Shown piece by piece: positions 1 through 9,476 of a stretch of DNA of 16,372 bases. The notes under the pieces are model-generated. The model did no database searches. It saw only the letters and a program-made list of their open reading frames with translations, and was not told where the DNA came from. Origin of the DNA: an uncultured Ureaplasma sp. (GTDB taxonomy: Bacteria > Bacillota_I > Bacilli_A > Mycoplasmatales > Mycoplasmoidaceae); assembly GCA_949295235.1 (NCBI GenBank), contig CASFKH010000054.1, positions 1 to 16,372 on the forward strand, read 5' to 3'. The translations under genes and the position numbers were made by a program. Each line of letters begins with the position of its first letter. The stretch's first letter is position 1.

Positions 1-1
1 T

Positions 2-907
2 TCAATTCGATATAAAAAAAGATTTTATATTATTCCTAAAATTGGTATAAAAGGAATTGTAAATATTGCCATGACAATTGCCATTTCGATATCAATAATT
101 ATTTTATTAACTGTAATAACAGCAGATTTAATGGGAGTTGTTTTCCGAGCGTGGCCTGGAACCAGAATTACAATTGAAGGAATGTTAATAAAAATTGGTG
201 GACTTTTATTTGGACCCTTTTTAGGAATATTTATTGGGGCACTTACAGATTTATTATCTGTTGCTTTAACTGCAGGTGTATTCCATTATGGTTATTTAAT
301 TGGATGTATGGCCTTTGGACTAATAAGTGGATTGATTTCTGAAATCTTTAGAAATGCAAAACATAAAAATACTCAATCTGCTATTTGATCAACAATTATT
401 TTAATATGTGTAGATTTATTAGTTGTTTTATATTTATCAATTGATTTAGGTTCTTCTAATATTGATATTGATTTTTTAGGATTATCTTTTAGCATTTCTA
501 AAAATGTTTTAATGGGAATTATTGGTGGATTTATTTTATTTGGTACAATTGTAATTTGAATTGGTTTATTAATTTATAATAAACGGATTAAAACTAATAA
601 TAGATTATTAACACAAAGACAAATTTTTAATAAAAAATCATGATACTTTATTTTTTCAATGATATTAACATGTGCAATTGTCACCGACGCATTAATTAAC
701 GTATTAATGATGCCAAAATTTGATGCTCAATTATCAAGTTTGACATATGAACAATGAATTGGAATAAGATGTGTATTGTTTATCCCAGAAGTTATTTTAA
801 ATATGTTAATCATATTCCCAATATTTAAAATTATTACTCCATTAATAAATTACGATTATCACTCTGAATTGGTGGAAGAAAAAAAGATACCAATTTATTT
901 CGATTAA
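2..907 (+). CDS. folT: Folate-type ECF transporter S component (5' partial)
   Basis: Open from the left edge of the window to TAA at 905-907, so the true start lies upstream; about 301 residues are visible. This is the substrate-capture membrane subunit of an energy-coupling-factor importer, which works with a shared EcfT/EcfA1/EcfA2 module not present here. The visible signature is a Gly-rich hydrophobic stretch (IKIGGLLFGPFLGIFIGALTD, first 19 or so residues after the RITIEG segment) followed by a second helix pair, typical of the ECF-S folate/queuosine-like group. I count about six hydrophobic segments, spread from residue 20 to the C-terminus. Several Trp positions use TGA and one uses TGG. 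The C-terminus is a short charged tail. The gene is 20 nt upstream of gatC and probably shares its transcript. Substrate (folate) is inferred from family resemblance; another vitamin is possible. Confidence 0.72.
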
Positions 908-927
908 ATACTAAAAGGATTATTAAC

Positions 928-1221
928 ATGAATAAAAATGATATAAAAAATTTGATTATTAATCATTCATCTGAATTAATGTTAGAAATTGATGAACAAG
1001 ATATGGAATTTTATATCAAAAGTGTAGATTCATATTTATCTAACATTGATGAACAAATTAAAAACTTTGATCTTTCAAAATATAAAAATCTTAATTTTAC
1101 TCAAAATGAATCAATTTTAGGATCATATAGAAGAGATGAAATAATTGAATCTTCTGAAAATGTTTTGAATAATTCAATTGAAATTAAAAATGGATATGTG
1201 GTGTTAAAAAATGTCAAATAA
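928..1221 (+). CDS. gatC: Asp/Glu-tRNA amidotransferase subunit C
   Basis: A 97-residue protein of typical GatC length. GatC is the small belt-like subunit that holds GatA and GatB together in the GatCAB complex, which converts misacylated Glu-tRNA(Gln) and Asp-tRNA(Asn) to the correct Gln- and Asn-forms in the cytoplasm. The sequence is acidic and divergent, with an N-terminal helical half and an extended C-terminal part including a RRDEI motif; the call rests largely on its place directly before gatA and gatB. The start is well supported: an AAAAGGA ribosome binding site at 913-919 lies about 8 nt before ATG. The 3' end overlaps gatA by 11 nt, suggesting translational coupling. Confidence 0.88.
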   Translation: MNKNDIKNLIINHSSELMLEIDEQDMEFYIKSVDSYLSNIDEQIKNFDLSKYKNLNFTQNESILGSYRRDEIIESSENVLNNSIEIKNGYVVLKNVK

Positions 1222-2650
1222 AACGATTTTAGAAATTCATAATGATTTAATAAATAAAAAATATTCAATTGAAGATATGGTAAATAATTTTGTCAAAAAA
1301 ATAGAGTACTATAAATTTGAAAAAAAAGATAATGTATTTTTATATTTAGATCTTGAAAATTCAATAAAAAAAGCAAAAGAATTAGATCAAAATTTAGATG
1401 ACAATAAGGATAATTTGTTATATGGAATTTGTGGAACATTAAAAGACAATATTGTGGTTAAGGATCAAGTTTCTACTGGTGGTAGCAGATTTTTAGAACA
1501 TTATATTTCCCCTTTTAGTGCATCAGTGGTAAATGATTTAATTAAATCAAATTCAATTTTATTAGCCAAAGTCAATAATGATGAGTTAGGTTTTGGTGGT
1601 ACTGGATTATATTCAGGGTTTGGAATTATTAAAAATCCAATAGATGAAAATCATATAACTGCTGGTTCTTCTTCAGGTAGTGCAGTTTCAGTTTATAACG
1701 GAACTTGCTCATATTCAAATGGAACTGATACTGGTGATTCTATTAGAGCACCAGCAAATTTTTTAGGTTTAGTTGGTTTTAAACCAAGCTACGGAGTTAT
1801 AAGTAGATATGGAGTAATACCTTTTGCATCTTCTATGGATCATGTTGGAATTATTGCAAATGATGTTACTGATATTGCAATATTAATGGATGCTATTGCA
1901 AAACATGATAAAAATGATTTTAGTTCAATTGAATTAATAAATAAAGAATTTTTTAAATCTTTAAATCATAATTTAAAACCAAAATTTGCAATTATAAAAG
2001 ACAGCTTTGATCTTGTTGATGAAAATATAAAAGAGGAATATTTTAATTTTTTAAAAAAACTTGAATCTAATTTTGATATTTCTTATGTAAATTTTGGAGA
2101 AGAGTTAATAAAAATTATTCCTGCAATTTATAAAACCACAACAACTGTTGAAGGTATTAGCAATGTTGCAAATTTAAATGGAATAACATTTGGAAATCGA
2201 GATGGAATTGATTATTTAGATTTTAAAGACCTTGCAATTAAAACAAGATCAAAATATTTAGGTAAAGAATTAATTAAAAGAATTCTAATAGGTGCATATT
2301 TATCTTCTGAAGATAATTTTGAATCAATATATTTAAAATCTATTGAAATTAGAAATATTTTAATAAATAGAGCTAATGAAATATTATCAAAATATGATGC
2401 TTTTATAATTCCAGGAGGCTCAAACACCGCTCCTTTAATTGATGATGTTTTGAACTATAAGCAGTATTCAACAGGTGCAGATAACATGTTACAAATTGCT
2501 AATTTTGGAGGTTTTCCATCAATTTCAATACCATTAGATAAAAAGAATTCTCTTCCTTTTGGAATTAATATAACTGCAAAAAAATATGATGACCAAAAAG
2601 TAATTAATATTGCATATATATTAGAAAAGTTTATAAAGGATTTAAAATAA
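1211..2650 (+). CDS. gatA: Asp/Glu-tRNA amidotransferase subunit A (amidase)
   Basis: A 479-residue amidase-signature enzyme, the usual GatA length. It releases ammonia from glutamine for the transamidation done by GatB. The catalytic triad of the family can be located: Lys78 in GTLKDN, the Ser cluster at 153-155 in AGSSSGSA, and the nucleophile Ser177 in TDTGDSIR. The last motif normally reads DTGGSIR; here the residue before the nucleophile is Asp176 rather than Gly. The conserved GFKPSYG and ISRYG blocks follow. The start ATG sits inside the last codons of gatC, with no strong separate ribosome binding site, consistent with coupled translation. No TGA codons interrupt the frame. gatB begins 2 nt after its stop. 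Confidence 0.96.
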   Translation: MSNKTILEIHNDLINKKYSIEDMVNNFVKKIEYYKFEKKDNVFLYLDLENSIKKAKELDQNLDDNKDNLLYGICGTLKDNIVVKDQVSTGGSRFLEHYISPFSASVVNDLIKSNSILLAKVNNDELGFGGTGLYSGFGIIKNPIDENHITAGSSSGSAVSVYNGTCSYSNGTDTGDSIRAPANFLGLVGFKPSYGVISRYGVIPFASSMDHVGIIANDVTDIAILMDAIAKHDKNDFSSIELINKEFFKSLNHNLKPKFAIIKDSFDLVDENIKEEYFNFLKKLESNFDISYVNFGEELIKIIPAIYKTTTTVEGISNVANLNGITFGNRDGIDYLDFKDLAIKTRSKYLGKELIKRILIGAYLSSEDNFESIYLKSIEIRNILINRANEILSKYDAFIIPGGSNTAPLIDDVLNYKQYSTGADNMLQIANFGGFPSISIPLDKKNSLPFGINITAKKYDDQKVINIAYILEKFIKDLK

Positions 2651-2652
2651 GT

Positions 2653-4092
2653 ATGAAAAATTTTGAAGTAATTATTGGGATTGAAGTTCACACAGTGTTA
2701 AATACAAAAACAAAAATGTTTTCATCTTCAAGGAATTGTCATTATTCTTCTCCTAATAAAAATATTAATCCAATTGATCTTGCTTTACCTGGAATTCTAC
2801 CACAACCTAATATAAACGGAATTACAAAAGGTATTTGATTAGCAAAAGAATTAAATATGGAAATTAATTATAAAAATATTCAATTTGATCGAAAAAATTA
2901 TTTTTATGTGGATTTACCTAAAGGATATCAAATAACTCAACAATATTTTCCAATTGGTAAAAATGGTTATATTAATATCTATAATGAAGATAATAAATTA
3001 AAAAGAATTGATATTGAGAGAATTCATATTGAAGAAGATACTGCAAAGCAACATCAAGAAGATAATAAATTGTATCTTGATTATAATCGTGCCGGTTTAC
3101 CATTAATTGAAATTGTAACTAAACCTGTTATTAATAGTTCTTTTGAGGCACAACAATATTTAAAAGAACTAGTTAAAATATTAAAATTTGCAAATGTATC
3201 TGATGCAAAACTTGAAGATGGTTCATTGAGAGCTGATATTAATATATCTATTCGCCCTTATGGTCAAAAGGAATATGGTAATAAAGCTGAAATTAAAAAT
3301 ATTAATTCAATAAATAATGTTAAAAAAGCAATTGATTTTGAAATAAAAAGACAAATTCAACAATTATTAAATGGAAATATTATTGTTCAAGAAACAAGAA
3401 GATTCGATGACTCTCAAAATATTACAGTCCATATGCGTGAAAAAACAAATGCAGTTAATTATAGATATATTCATGAACCAAATATAATAAAAATAAGTTT
3501 GTCTGATAATGAATTTAAAAAAATATTAGCTGAAAAAAATCCATCATTATCTGAAATTATTGATGATTTAAAAAATAACAATCTTGATGATAATTGTATT
3601 CAACAATTAATTAATGATTATGATTTTTATAATCAATTTAAAAAAATTAGTAATAATGTTAAAGATTATAATTTAGTTTTTAAATGACTTGGAATTGAAT
3701 TAATCGGTTTATTGAAAAAAGATAACAAAAGCTATAATGATATTTCTGAACAATTAAGTAATAATATATCTTTATTATTAAATATGTTGATTAACCAAGA
3801 AATAAATGGTAAACAAGCAAAAACTGTTTTAGAACATATTTATAAAGATAATAAATCTCCTTACAACATAATTAAAGAGTTAGGATTTGAACAAATTAAA
3901 GACCCTAATATTATTAAAGAAATTTTATTAAAACATATTGATGCAAATCCAGATATGCTTAAAACTTGTTATGACCGGCCAGAAAGAGGGATAAAATTTT
4001 TTATCGGTATGCTTATGAAAGACACTAACGGCCAAGCAAATCCAACCATTTCTCAACAAGTGTTAAATGATTTACTTAATCAAAAAAAATAA
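2653..4092 (+). CDS. gatB: Asp/Glu-tRNA amidotransferase subunit B
   Basis: A 479-residue protein once TGA codons at 2836-2838 and 3685-3687 are read as Trp; under the standard code it would fall into three pieces. GatB binds the misacylated tRNA and carries out ATP-dependent activation and amide transfer using ammonia from GatA. The N-terminal cradle has the expected IGIEVH start, [12 protein letters not shown] and HIEEDTAKQ motifs, then [12 protein letters not shown] helical domain follows, and the C-terminal YqeY-like tail ends with [13 protein letters not shown], which contacts the tRNA in the family. The start ATG lies 2 nt after the gatA stop. The stop codon abuts the stop of the opposite-strand gene with no spacer. 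Confidence 0.96.
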
Positions 4093-4101
4093 TTATTTTT
4101 T
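4084..4101. terminator. A/T palindrome at convergent stops (weak bidirectional terminator)
   Basis: A perfect 18-nt palindrome (six A, TAA, then TTA, six T) is centred exactly on the junction of the gatB stop and the opposite-strand stop. Each strand ends its gene in Lys-Lys-stop and then runs into a T tract, so it could end transcription from both sides. The stem is A/T only and has no loop, so strength is uncertain; a sequence-composition coincidence is possible. Confidence 0.35.
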
Positions 4102-4347
4102 ATAAAATTCGATCTTGAATTGTACATCACCTATTAAGTTTACATGATGTTCACGAAGTTCTTCAATTTCGAATTTTTTTGTTTTATCTATTAAATGAGA
4201 TTTATTTTCATCTTCATAAATAAATTCTAATTGTCCTGAAATTACAATTAATTTTCCTATAAACCCTTTATTTAATTTGTGTCTTTTTTTTATTCCATTA
4301 GGACATGTTTCACAATTAAATATTGGAGTTGATTTTACAAATTCCAT
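4093..4347 (-). CDS. DUF1971-like small beta-barrel protein (YeaR/TehB-associated family)
   Basis: An 84-residue protein. The pattern TCPNGIKKRHKLNKGFIGK, a central beta-hairpin ending in SGQLEFIYE, then REHHV and a VQFKIEFYKK end matches what I know of DUF1971, a cupin-like single domain found in E. coli YeaR and joined to some TehB tellurite-resistance methyltransferases. In that family the pattern is PxGLxxxHxTKxGxWG..EGxLxF..HHVEPLG.VxFxxEFY. Biochemical function is not established; possible metal or anion sensing is only a suggestion. The start is set by an AAGGAT ribosome binding site that overlaps the end of degV (4350-4355 region). It lies 8 nt downstream of degV and is probably cotranscribed. 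The assignment is from memory of the family pattern, not a search. Confidence 0.6.
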   Translation of the reverse strand: MEFVKSTPIFNCETCPNGIKKRHKLNKGFIGKLIVISGQLEFIYEDENKSHLIDKTKKFEIEELREHHVNLIGDVQFKIEFYKK

Positions 4348-4355
4348 ATAAATCC

Positions 4356-5225
4356 TTACTTTGTTTCAATTATGTATGAGAATGTATTTGTTCCGGTATG
4401 TACGACAACTGATGTTGGCAATAAAGCAAATTCAACTGAATCAATTTTTAATTTGTTTTTAAGTAATTTAATGCACTTTTCATTTTCATCTTTAGATTTT
4501 AGATCAGGAAAAACAACTAATTTTTTTATACCGTTTTTAGTATATTTAATTTTTTTGTTAATTTCATCTAAAGATTTACAAATTGCCCCTTCGATTGTCA
4601 AATCTTTTGCACATAAGTTTAAATCACCTCTATACATAATAGATAATTTTAACTTTAATGCTTTTGCTAATAGACCTTTAATTCCAGTTAATCTTCCACC
4701 TGCAATTAATTGTCTTAAATCATTTACAATTACTGTACCACATTGATTTTCGCGATATATTTTAGCAAGTTTATCAAGCATCTTTTGATTAATATCAACT
4801 CCAGATTTATTTAAATTTATTATCTCATCAACCAATCAATTACCAGTTATTGACATTGGATGAGAATCTAAAACAATAAATTTATTTTTATCAACTTGTT
4901 TGGCACATGATAAGAACGTATTATAAGTGTTTGAAAGTTGTTTAGAAAATGGAATACATATTATTAGGTCATATTTAGAAGATATATTTTTCATTAAAGT
5001 TATAATTGAACCTATTGAAGGTTGTGAAGTTTTTATATTTGCTCCATTGTCAATTAATTTATAAATTTCTTCTCTACTAATATCAACATCTTCTTTATAA
5101 GTTGTATCTTTGTTATTTTGGTTTATACAAATATTAATAGGAATTAAATAACAATCACTATAGTTGTTATTAATTAATTTATATGATGATCCAGTATCTA
5201 AAATAAACGCTATTTTTTTAGACAT
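4356..5225 (-). CDS. DegV family fatty-acid-binding protein
   Basis: A 289-residue protein, the standard DegV length, when the TGA at 4836-4838 is read as Trp130. DegV proteins bind a single long-chain fatty acid in the cytosol; the FakB members present it to the kinase FakA so that exogenous fatty acids enter phospholipid synthesis, which fits a lipid-scavenging mollicute. Visible motifs: the N-terminal strand FILDTGSS, the TSQPS loop at residues 66-70 that helps bind the carboxylate, the G-R-L-T segment in IAGGRLTGIKGLL, and the C-terminal VVHTGTNTFSY block near residue 276. A strong AAAGAGGT ribosome binding site (5230-5237) precedes the ATG. It is divergent from ytpR and followed by the DUF1971-like gene. 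Whether this is a true FakB cannot be told from the sequence. Confidence 0.9.
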
Positions 5226-5251
5226 ATTAACCTCTTTATATGATTAAGATA

Positions 5252-5257
5252 TATAAT
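5252..5257 (+). promoter_or_regulatory. Candidate -10 box for ytpR operon
   Basis: An exact TATAAT lies 43 nt before the ytpR ATG. No good -35 hexamer is visible at 16-18 nt spacing. It would overlap the divergent degV promoter region, so the two could interfere. Confidence 0.35.
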
Positions 5258-5258
5258 A

Positions 5259-5286
5259 AATATAACATAAATATTAATTTTAACAA
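5259..5286 (-). promoter_or_regulatory. Candidate promoter for degV operon
   Basis: On the minus strand a TTGTTA hexamer (5286-5281) is followed after 16 nt by TATATT (5264-5259). This would give a start roughly 25-30 nt before the degV ATG, leaving the AAAGAGGT ribosome binding site intact. The match is reasonable, but the region is so AT-rich that chance is a real risk. Confidence 0.4.
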
Positions 5287-5290
5287 ATAT

Positions 5291-5294
5291 GAGG
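5291..5294 (+). promoter_or_regulatory. Ribosome binding site that fixes the ytpR start
   Basis: GAGG 5 nt before ATG at 5300. The in-frame ATG 60 nt upstream (5240) has only the complement of the degV ribosome binding site in front of it and would add 20 residues that the family lacks. Confidence 0.7.
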
Positions 5295-5299
5295 ATATT

Positions 5300-5890
5300 A
5301 TGAATATTTTTTATAATAAAAAATCTTTAAATGATACTTTATTAATTGCAATTAACAATTCTAATATTGATAGTATTGAGAATTATGAAAAATATACTAT
5401 TCTTAAATCGTCAAACAATGAATTAATTTCTATTAATATATTTAATGTTTCAAATGATATTGATTTAAATAATGGTTATTTATATCCTTCAAAACCACTT
5501 TTAGATTATATTTTCAAAATTACCAATTACGATCTAAGTAAATATATTATTCCTAATTTAGTAGTTGCAAAAATTGTTGAATGTGAGGATATTGCAAATA
5601 CTCATTTACACAAATGCATTGTAGATATTGGGACTGAAAAATTACAAATTATTTGTGGAGCAAAAAACGCTAGGGTTGGTTTGATTACCGTTTGTGCTTT
5701 GAATAATACATTTTTACAAAATGGAAATTATATTAGTAATGGTGAATTAATGGGCTTTAAGTCATTTGGAATGTTATGTAGTGAAAAAGAATTAGGACTT
5801 TCAATTGAATCAAATGGTATCATTGAACTAAATGATTCTTATGTAATTGGAAACAATTTTAAATTGGTATATGCAAATGAACAAAAATAA
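5300..5890 (+). CDS. ytpR: YtpR-family tRNA-binding domain protein
   Basis: A 196-residue protein, close to the roughly 200 of Bacillus YtpR. The N-terminal part starts MNIFYN and contains an INIFNVS strand, as in that family. Residues about 85-192 form an EMAP-II/Arc1p-type OB-fold tRNA-binding domain like the one at the N-terminus of PheRS beta: LVVAKIVECED, CIVDIG, LQIICGAKNARVG and SFGMLCSEKELGL are its recognisable blocks. The role in the cell is not settled; binding to tRNA-like or structured RNA is the family expectation. The start at 5300 is preferred over 5240 because of the GAGG at 5291-5294 and family length. Its last 14 nt overlap the next gene. Confidence 0.9.
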   Translation: MNIFYNKKSLNDTLLIAINNSNIDSIENYEKYTILKSSNNELISINIFNVSNDIDLNNGYLYPSKPLLDYIFKITNYDLSKYIIPNLVVAKIVECEDIANTHLHKCIVDIGTEKLQIICGAKNARVGLITVCALNNTFLQNGNYISNGELMGFKSFGMLCSEKELGLSIESNGIIELNDSYVIGNNFKLVYANEQK

Positions 5891-7607
5891 TAATAGAGGA
5901 TTAAATAAATTAATTAAAAAAAATCAATTATTTAATTACAAAAAACTTAATTTACGTAGTTTAAAAACTATTGTAGATTGACACTTTTTTACCAATATGG
6001 TTAAATATGGATGATTTTTTATTGTTTCATCCTTTTTAACAAGTTTTTTGCCAATTGCGATATGTTTAATTGCTGGTTCAATTAAATTTCATGGTTGTGA
6101 AACATTAATGGGAATTGGACTTTTATCAACTTTTCAAATTGTTTTCACTAATGTTGGTTCAGTATTAGGATTAACATTAGCAATTACATTAGTTAAAAAT
6201 AAAAATATACGAAGTAATAGAGATTTTGGGTTAAAAGATGATTATGGAATAATAGCAACTCAATTTTTAGTTAATTTTGTTGTTGGAATTGTAATGACTG
6301 GATTATATATAGGTTTAAGTTATTTATATATTACTTATAATTGTAATCATCCTAATTTAGTTTTGGTTAAAGAAGAAGGACTAAATTTTATTTGATCAAG
6401 TTCACCGTGTATTTTATTGAATTCATGATTAGCTTTATTTATTATTTTAATATTTAAAAATAGAGGTAATTTACTTGCTTCGTTTATTTCATTATTGAAT
6501 TTTATAATTACTATTAGTTTTATTTGTGGATTTTCATTTGGTACGAATCTATCCACAATTGGTATTGGAATTTCAATAGATATTAGTTTAATAATAACTT
6601 TATTTATAATTATATTAATTCTTTTAATTCACAAAGAACATCATAAATTACGAAATTTCAGAATTAATAGGAAAGAATTTAAAATATTACTTAAGAATAG
6701 TTACAAAGTAAGTTTTGAAAGTTCATGAAGAGCAAGTACAAGAGGAGTGGTAATTATTATTTTGTCTATTATTTCCTCTTCTGAAAATCAAATACTTCCA
6801 TTGAATATGATAATGGCTAAAATTTTATGATTTAATATGAACTTTTTTTTACCCTATTTTGGAACAGGAGTATCAAATGCATTAAAATACTATATTGTGT
6901 ATGAAAAAGCAAATTTTTCATATTTAGATATAAAGCCTTTTATAATATTTATATTATTAACTGTTTTATGTAATACAATTACTAGCGCAATTTGAATGGC
7001 GAGCATGCCTAATATAATTGCTTCATATATTTCAAATATGGAATCATTACAATCATTTGCAATCAATAATATTGGTAATCCAGATTTTTCATATCCTCAA
7101 ATTTGAAGTAAATTTCCTGATCCTGAATGAATAAATAATTATCCAAATGTTAATTTAACTGGGCAGGGGTGAAAATTGTATTGAGTTAATTTGACGGTAT
7201 ATGGTTCAAATGCAAATGGAGAAGCTAGTGTAATGGCAATGTTTTGAGGATCAAATCAATGACTTGGTCCAAATTATAAACCTGTATTTTCAGTAACTAT
7301 TATATTTATAATTTTGTATCATATTTTTATGATTTCAGAAACTTTACTAACTCAAATAACTTCATTGTTTTTAAAAAAGAATAAATCTTTTTGAGTGGTA
7401 ATTTTAATGCACACGTTAATTATGGGGTTTGTTTTAATATTTGCTTATTTCACAATTGACTATTTAGGTATTGAAGCATTTGTTATTCCTTTCATGTTGT
7501 TCTCAATTGTAACTTTAAGTTATACAATTTTTAAATTCTCTAAAGTATATAAAGTTGAAAAAAAATCTTATTATCAAAAATTGAATTTAACAATTAATGC
7601 AAAATAA
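5877..7607 (+). CDS. MATE-like polytopic membrane transporter
   Basis: A 576-residue protein reading through many TGA (Trp) codons to TAA at 7605-7607. It begins with a basic Asn/Lys-rich N-terminus (MNKNNNRGLNK) of about 40 residues, then has 11-12 hydrophobic segments spread to near the C-terminus. The first block ending GLTLAITLVKNK, the charged cytoplasmic loop around HKEHHKLRNFRINRKE and the two-half layout recall MATE-family efflux proteins, but no diagnostic motif is decisive. Between the ninth and tenth segments lies a polar loop of about 85 residues (roughly 384-468), rich in Trp, Asn and Pro, probably outside the cell. ATG 5877 is chosen; ATG 5871 is also in frame, and an AGAGGA at 5895-5900 is not followed by a good start. 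It overlaps ytpR by 14 nt, so the two are coupled. Substrate unknown. Confidence 0.55.
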
Positions 7608-7672
7608 ATATTGTTTTTTATTTTTTATTTTCGTTTCAATATAGTTTTTATTTATATGCTTATTTAATTTTT

Positions 7673-7684
7673 TATAATATTAAT
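7673..7684 (+). promoter_or_regulatory. -10 box placed for leaderless dnaX mRNA
   Basis: An exact TATAAT (7673-7678) ends 6 nt before the dnaX ATG at 7685, so transcription would begin at or next to the start codon. There is no G at all in the 25 nt before the ATG, hence no Shine-Dalgarno. A clear -35 box is not seen. The preceding spacer (7608-7672) is T-rich; an AT-only inverted repeat (7601-7608 with 7617-7624) could be a weak terminator for the transporter gene. Confidence 0.5.
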
Positions 7685-9466
7685 ATGGAAAATCTACATT
7701 TATCATTATATAGGAAATATAGACCTGTAAAGTTTAGCCAAGTAATTGGACAAAATTTTGTTGTCAAAACCTTAAAATTAGCTGTTAAAAACAATTGTTT
7801 ATCTCATGCTTATATTTTTTCAGGTACCAGAGGTAGTGGAAAAACAAGTATTGCAAAAATTTTTTCTAAAGCTGTTAATTGTCTTAATTTTGTTGATGAC
7901 ATTTGCAATGAATGTAAAATTTGTAAATCAATTAATGATAATACAAATCTTGATATTATAGAATTAGATGCAGCATCAAATAATGGTGTTAATGAAATTA
8001 AAGAATTAATTGATACAGTTAAGTATTCTCCAAGTGAACAAAAATATAAAGTATACATTATTGATGAAGCTCATATGTTATCTACAAGTGCATGAAATGC
8101 CTTATTAAAAACTATTGAGGAACCACCAAAACATGTTATTTTTATATTTGCTACAACTGAATTTTATAAAATTCCAACCACTATAATTAGTCGTTGTCAA
8201 AGATATGATTTTTCAAAATTAACAGTTTCAGAATTAGAAAAATTAATAAGTTATGTATGTGATAATGAAAATATTTTAATTTCAAATAATGCTAAAAATA
8301 AAATTGCTTTATTATCTGATGGTGGGGCAAGAGATTGTTTATCGATATTAGATCAATTAGCAAATTATTCAAATAATAATATTAAAATAGAAGATGTTGA
8401 AAATTTATTTGGATTAGCCTCAAATCAAATTATTATTCAATTAATTAATTGTTTAATTTCAAATAATAATAAATTTGAAATTGTTAATAACTTAATAAAA
8501 AAAGGTATTGATTATTTGTGAACATTAAATCAATTATTAAGATTTTTAATTGATAAAGTTGTGTATTTAAAAACTAATGACAATAATTTAATTAATTATT
8601 TATCAATTAATGAATTATTTTCAATTGAATGTGAAGATACAAATTTATTAATTCAAATAATTAATGATATTGTTAAATGTTATGAAAATATTAAAAAATA
8701 TGGTAACCCTGAATTTTATTTTGAATATTTATTTTTAAATAATAATGATATAAATTCAAACAATAACAATTCTGGCGTTGAAAATAACGTCGATGAAAAC
8801 TCTTTTAATTTAGAAGAAATATTTAAAACTCAAACTGTTACAAATATATATAAGGAAAAATTTGAGAAAATTGAAAATAATGAAATTAATGATTTAGATA
8901 CAAAGAAGGCTGACAATTACAACTTTAATTATTTGATTGATGACTCATCTAATATTATTAATCCTTATTCAAAACAAAATTCAAATTATAATAATTCAGT
9001 TTGTGAAAACACTCCAAATTATGATTGATTGAATATATTCTTGTCAATTGCAACAAATAATAATCCAACAATATTAAAAATGGACATAGATAATTTAGAA
9101 AAACTAAAAAGTGATTTTTTAGCAAATTCTAATATTGATATGCTACTTAAAAATATTGAAAAAATTTTAGTAAGTTCTAAAAATGGAATTATTATTTTAT
9201 TCAATTATAAAAACGAAGCTGATAAATTTAATAATTTTTTTTGAAACCCAGAAACCTACAATTTAATTGCTAATAAACTTAATGTATCAAATCGTTTGAT
9301 CTATGCAATTGATAAAAAACAAGCTGTAAAATGGTTTGATTTATACAAAAAAAACCAAACTAAACAATACGATGATGTAAAATTAAGCTTGATTGATTGT
9401 TTAAATAAAAATATTGATGAAGATTCTGAATTAAAACAAAAAATTATTGATATTATTAATAAATAG
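7685..9466 (+). CDS. dnaX: DNA polymerase III subunits gamma/tau
   Basis: A 593-residue clamp-loader ATPase, intact only with TGA read as Trp (8093, 8519, 9026, 9242). It loads the beta clamp at replication forks. The AAA+ core is clear: the LYRKYRP start, Walker A GTRGSGKTS at 47-55, a zinc-binding Cys set at 66, 74, 77 and 80, Walker B DEAH at 127-130, the SRC sensor/arginine-finger motif at 169-171, and a GGARDCLSILDQL lid segment. After about residue 350 comes an Asn-rich, low-complexity linker, then a divergent C-terminal domain that would correspond to the tau-specific part contacting the polymerase. No convincing slippery site for a separate gamma product is seen. The gene probably lacks a 5' leader (see the -10 entry). 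ybaB follows 10 nt after its stop. Confidence 0.97.
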
Positions 9467-9476
9467 AGGTAAAAAT

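Noticed and set aside
2212..2691. Open frames on the minus strand within gatA
   Set aside because: They overlap a strongly conserved gene, have no ribosome binding sites and are composition shadows; the same applies to minus-strand frames within dnaX, ybaB and recR and a plus-strand frame across degV.
2653..4092. Three separate short frames in the gatB region, suggesting a pseudogene
   Set aside because: The breaks are TGA codons at conserved Trp positions; with code 4 the gene is complete. The same holds for degV, the transporter, dnaX, prfA, tsaC, def and gmk.
5240..5299. Longer N-terminus for ytpR from ATG 5240
   Set aside because: No ribosome binding site on that strand, extra residues absent from the family, and a good GAGG-ATG at 5291-5302.
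7685..9466. Programmed frameshift in dnaX giving a short gamma subunit
   Set aside because: No convincing slippery heptamer followed by a stem-loop was seen; A/T runs here are explained by base composition.
9447..9476. ybaB start inside the end of dnaX
   Set aside because: It would put the AGAGGT site within the coding region and add ten residues not found in the family.
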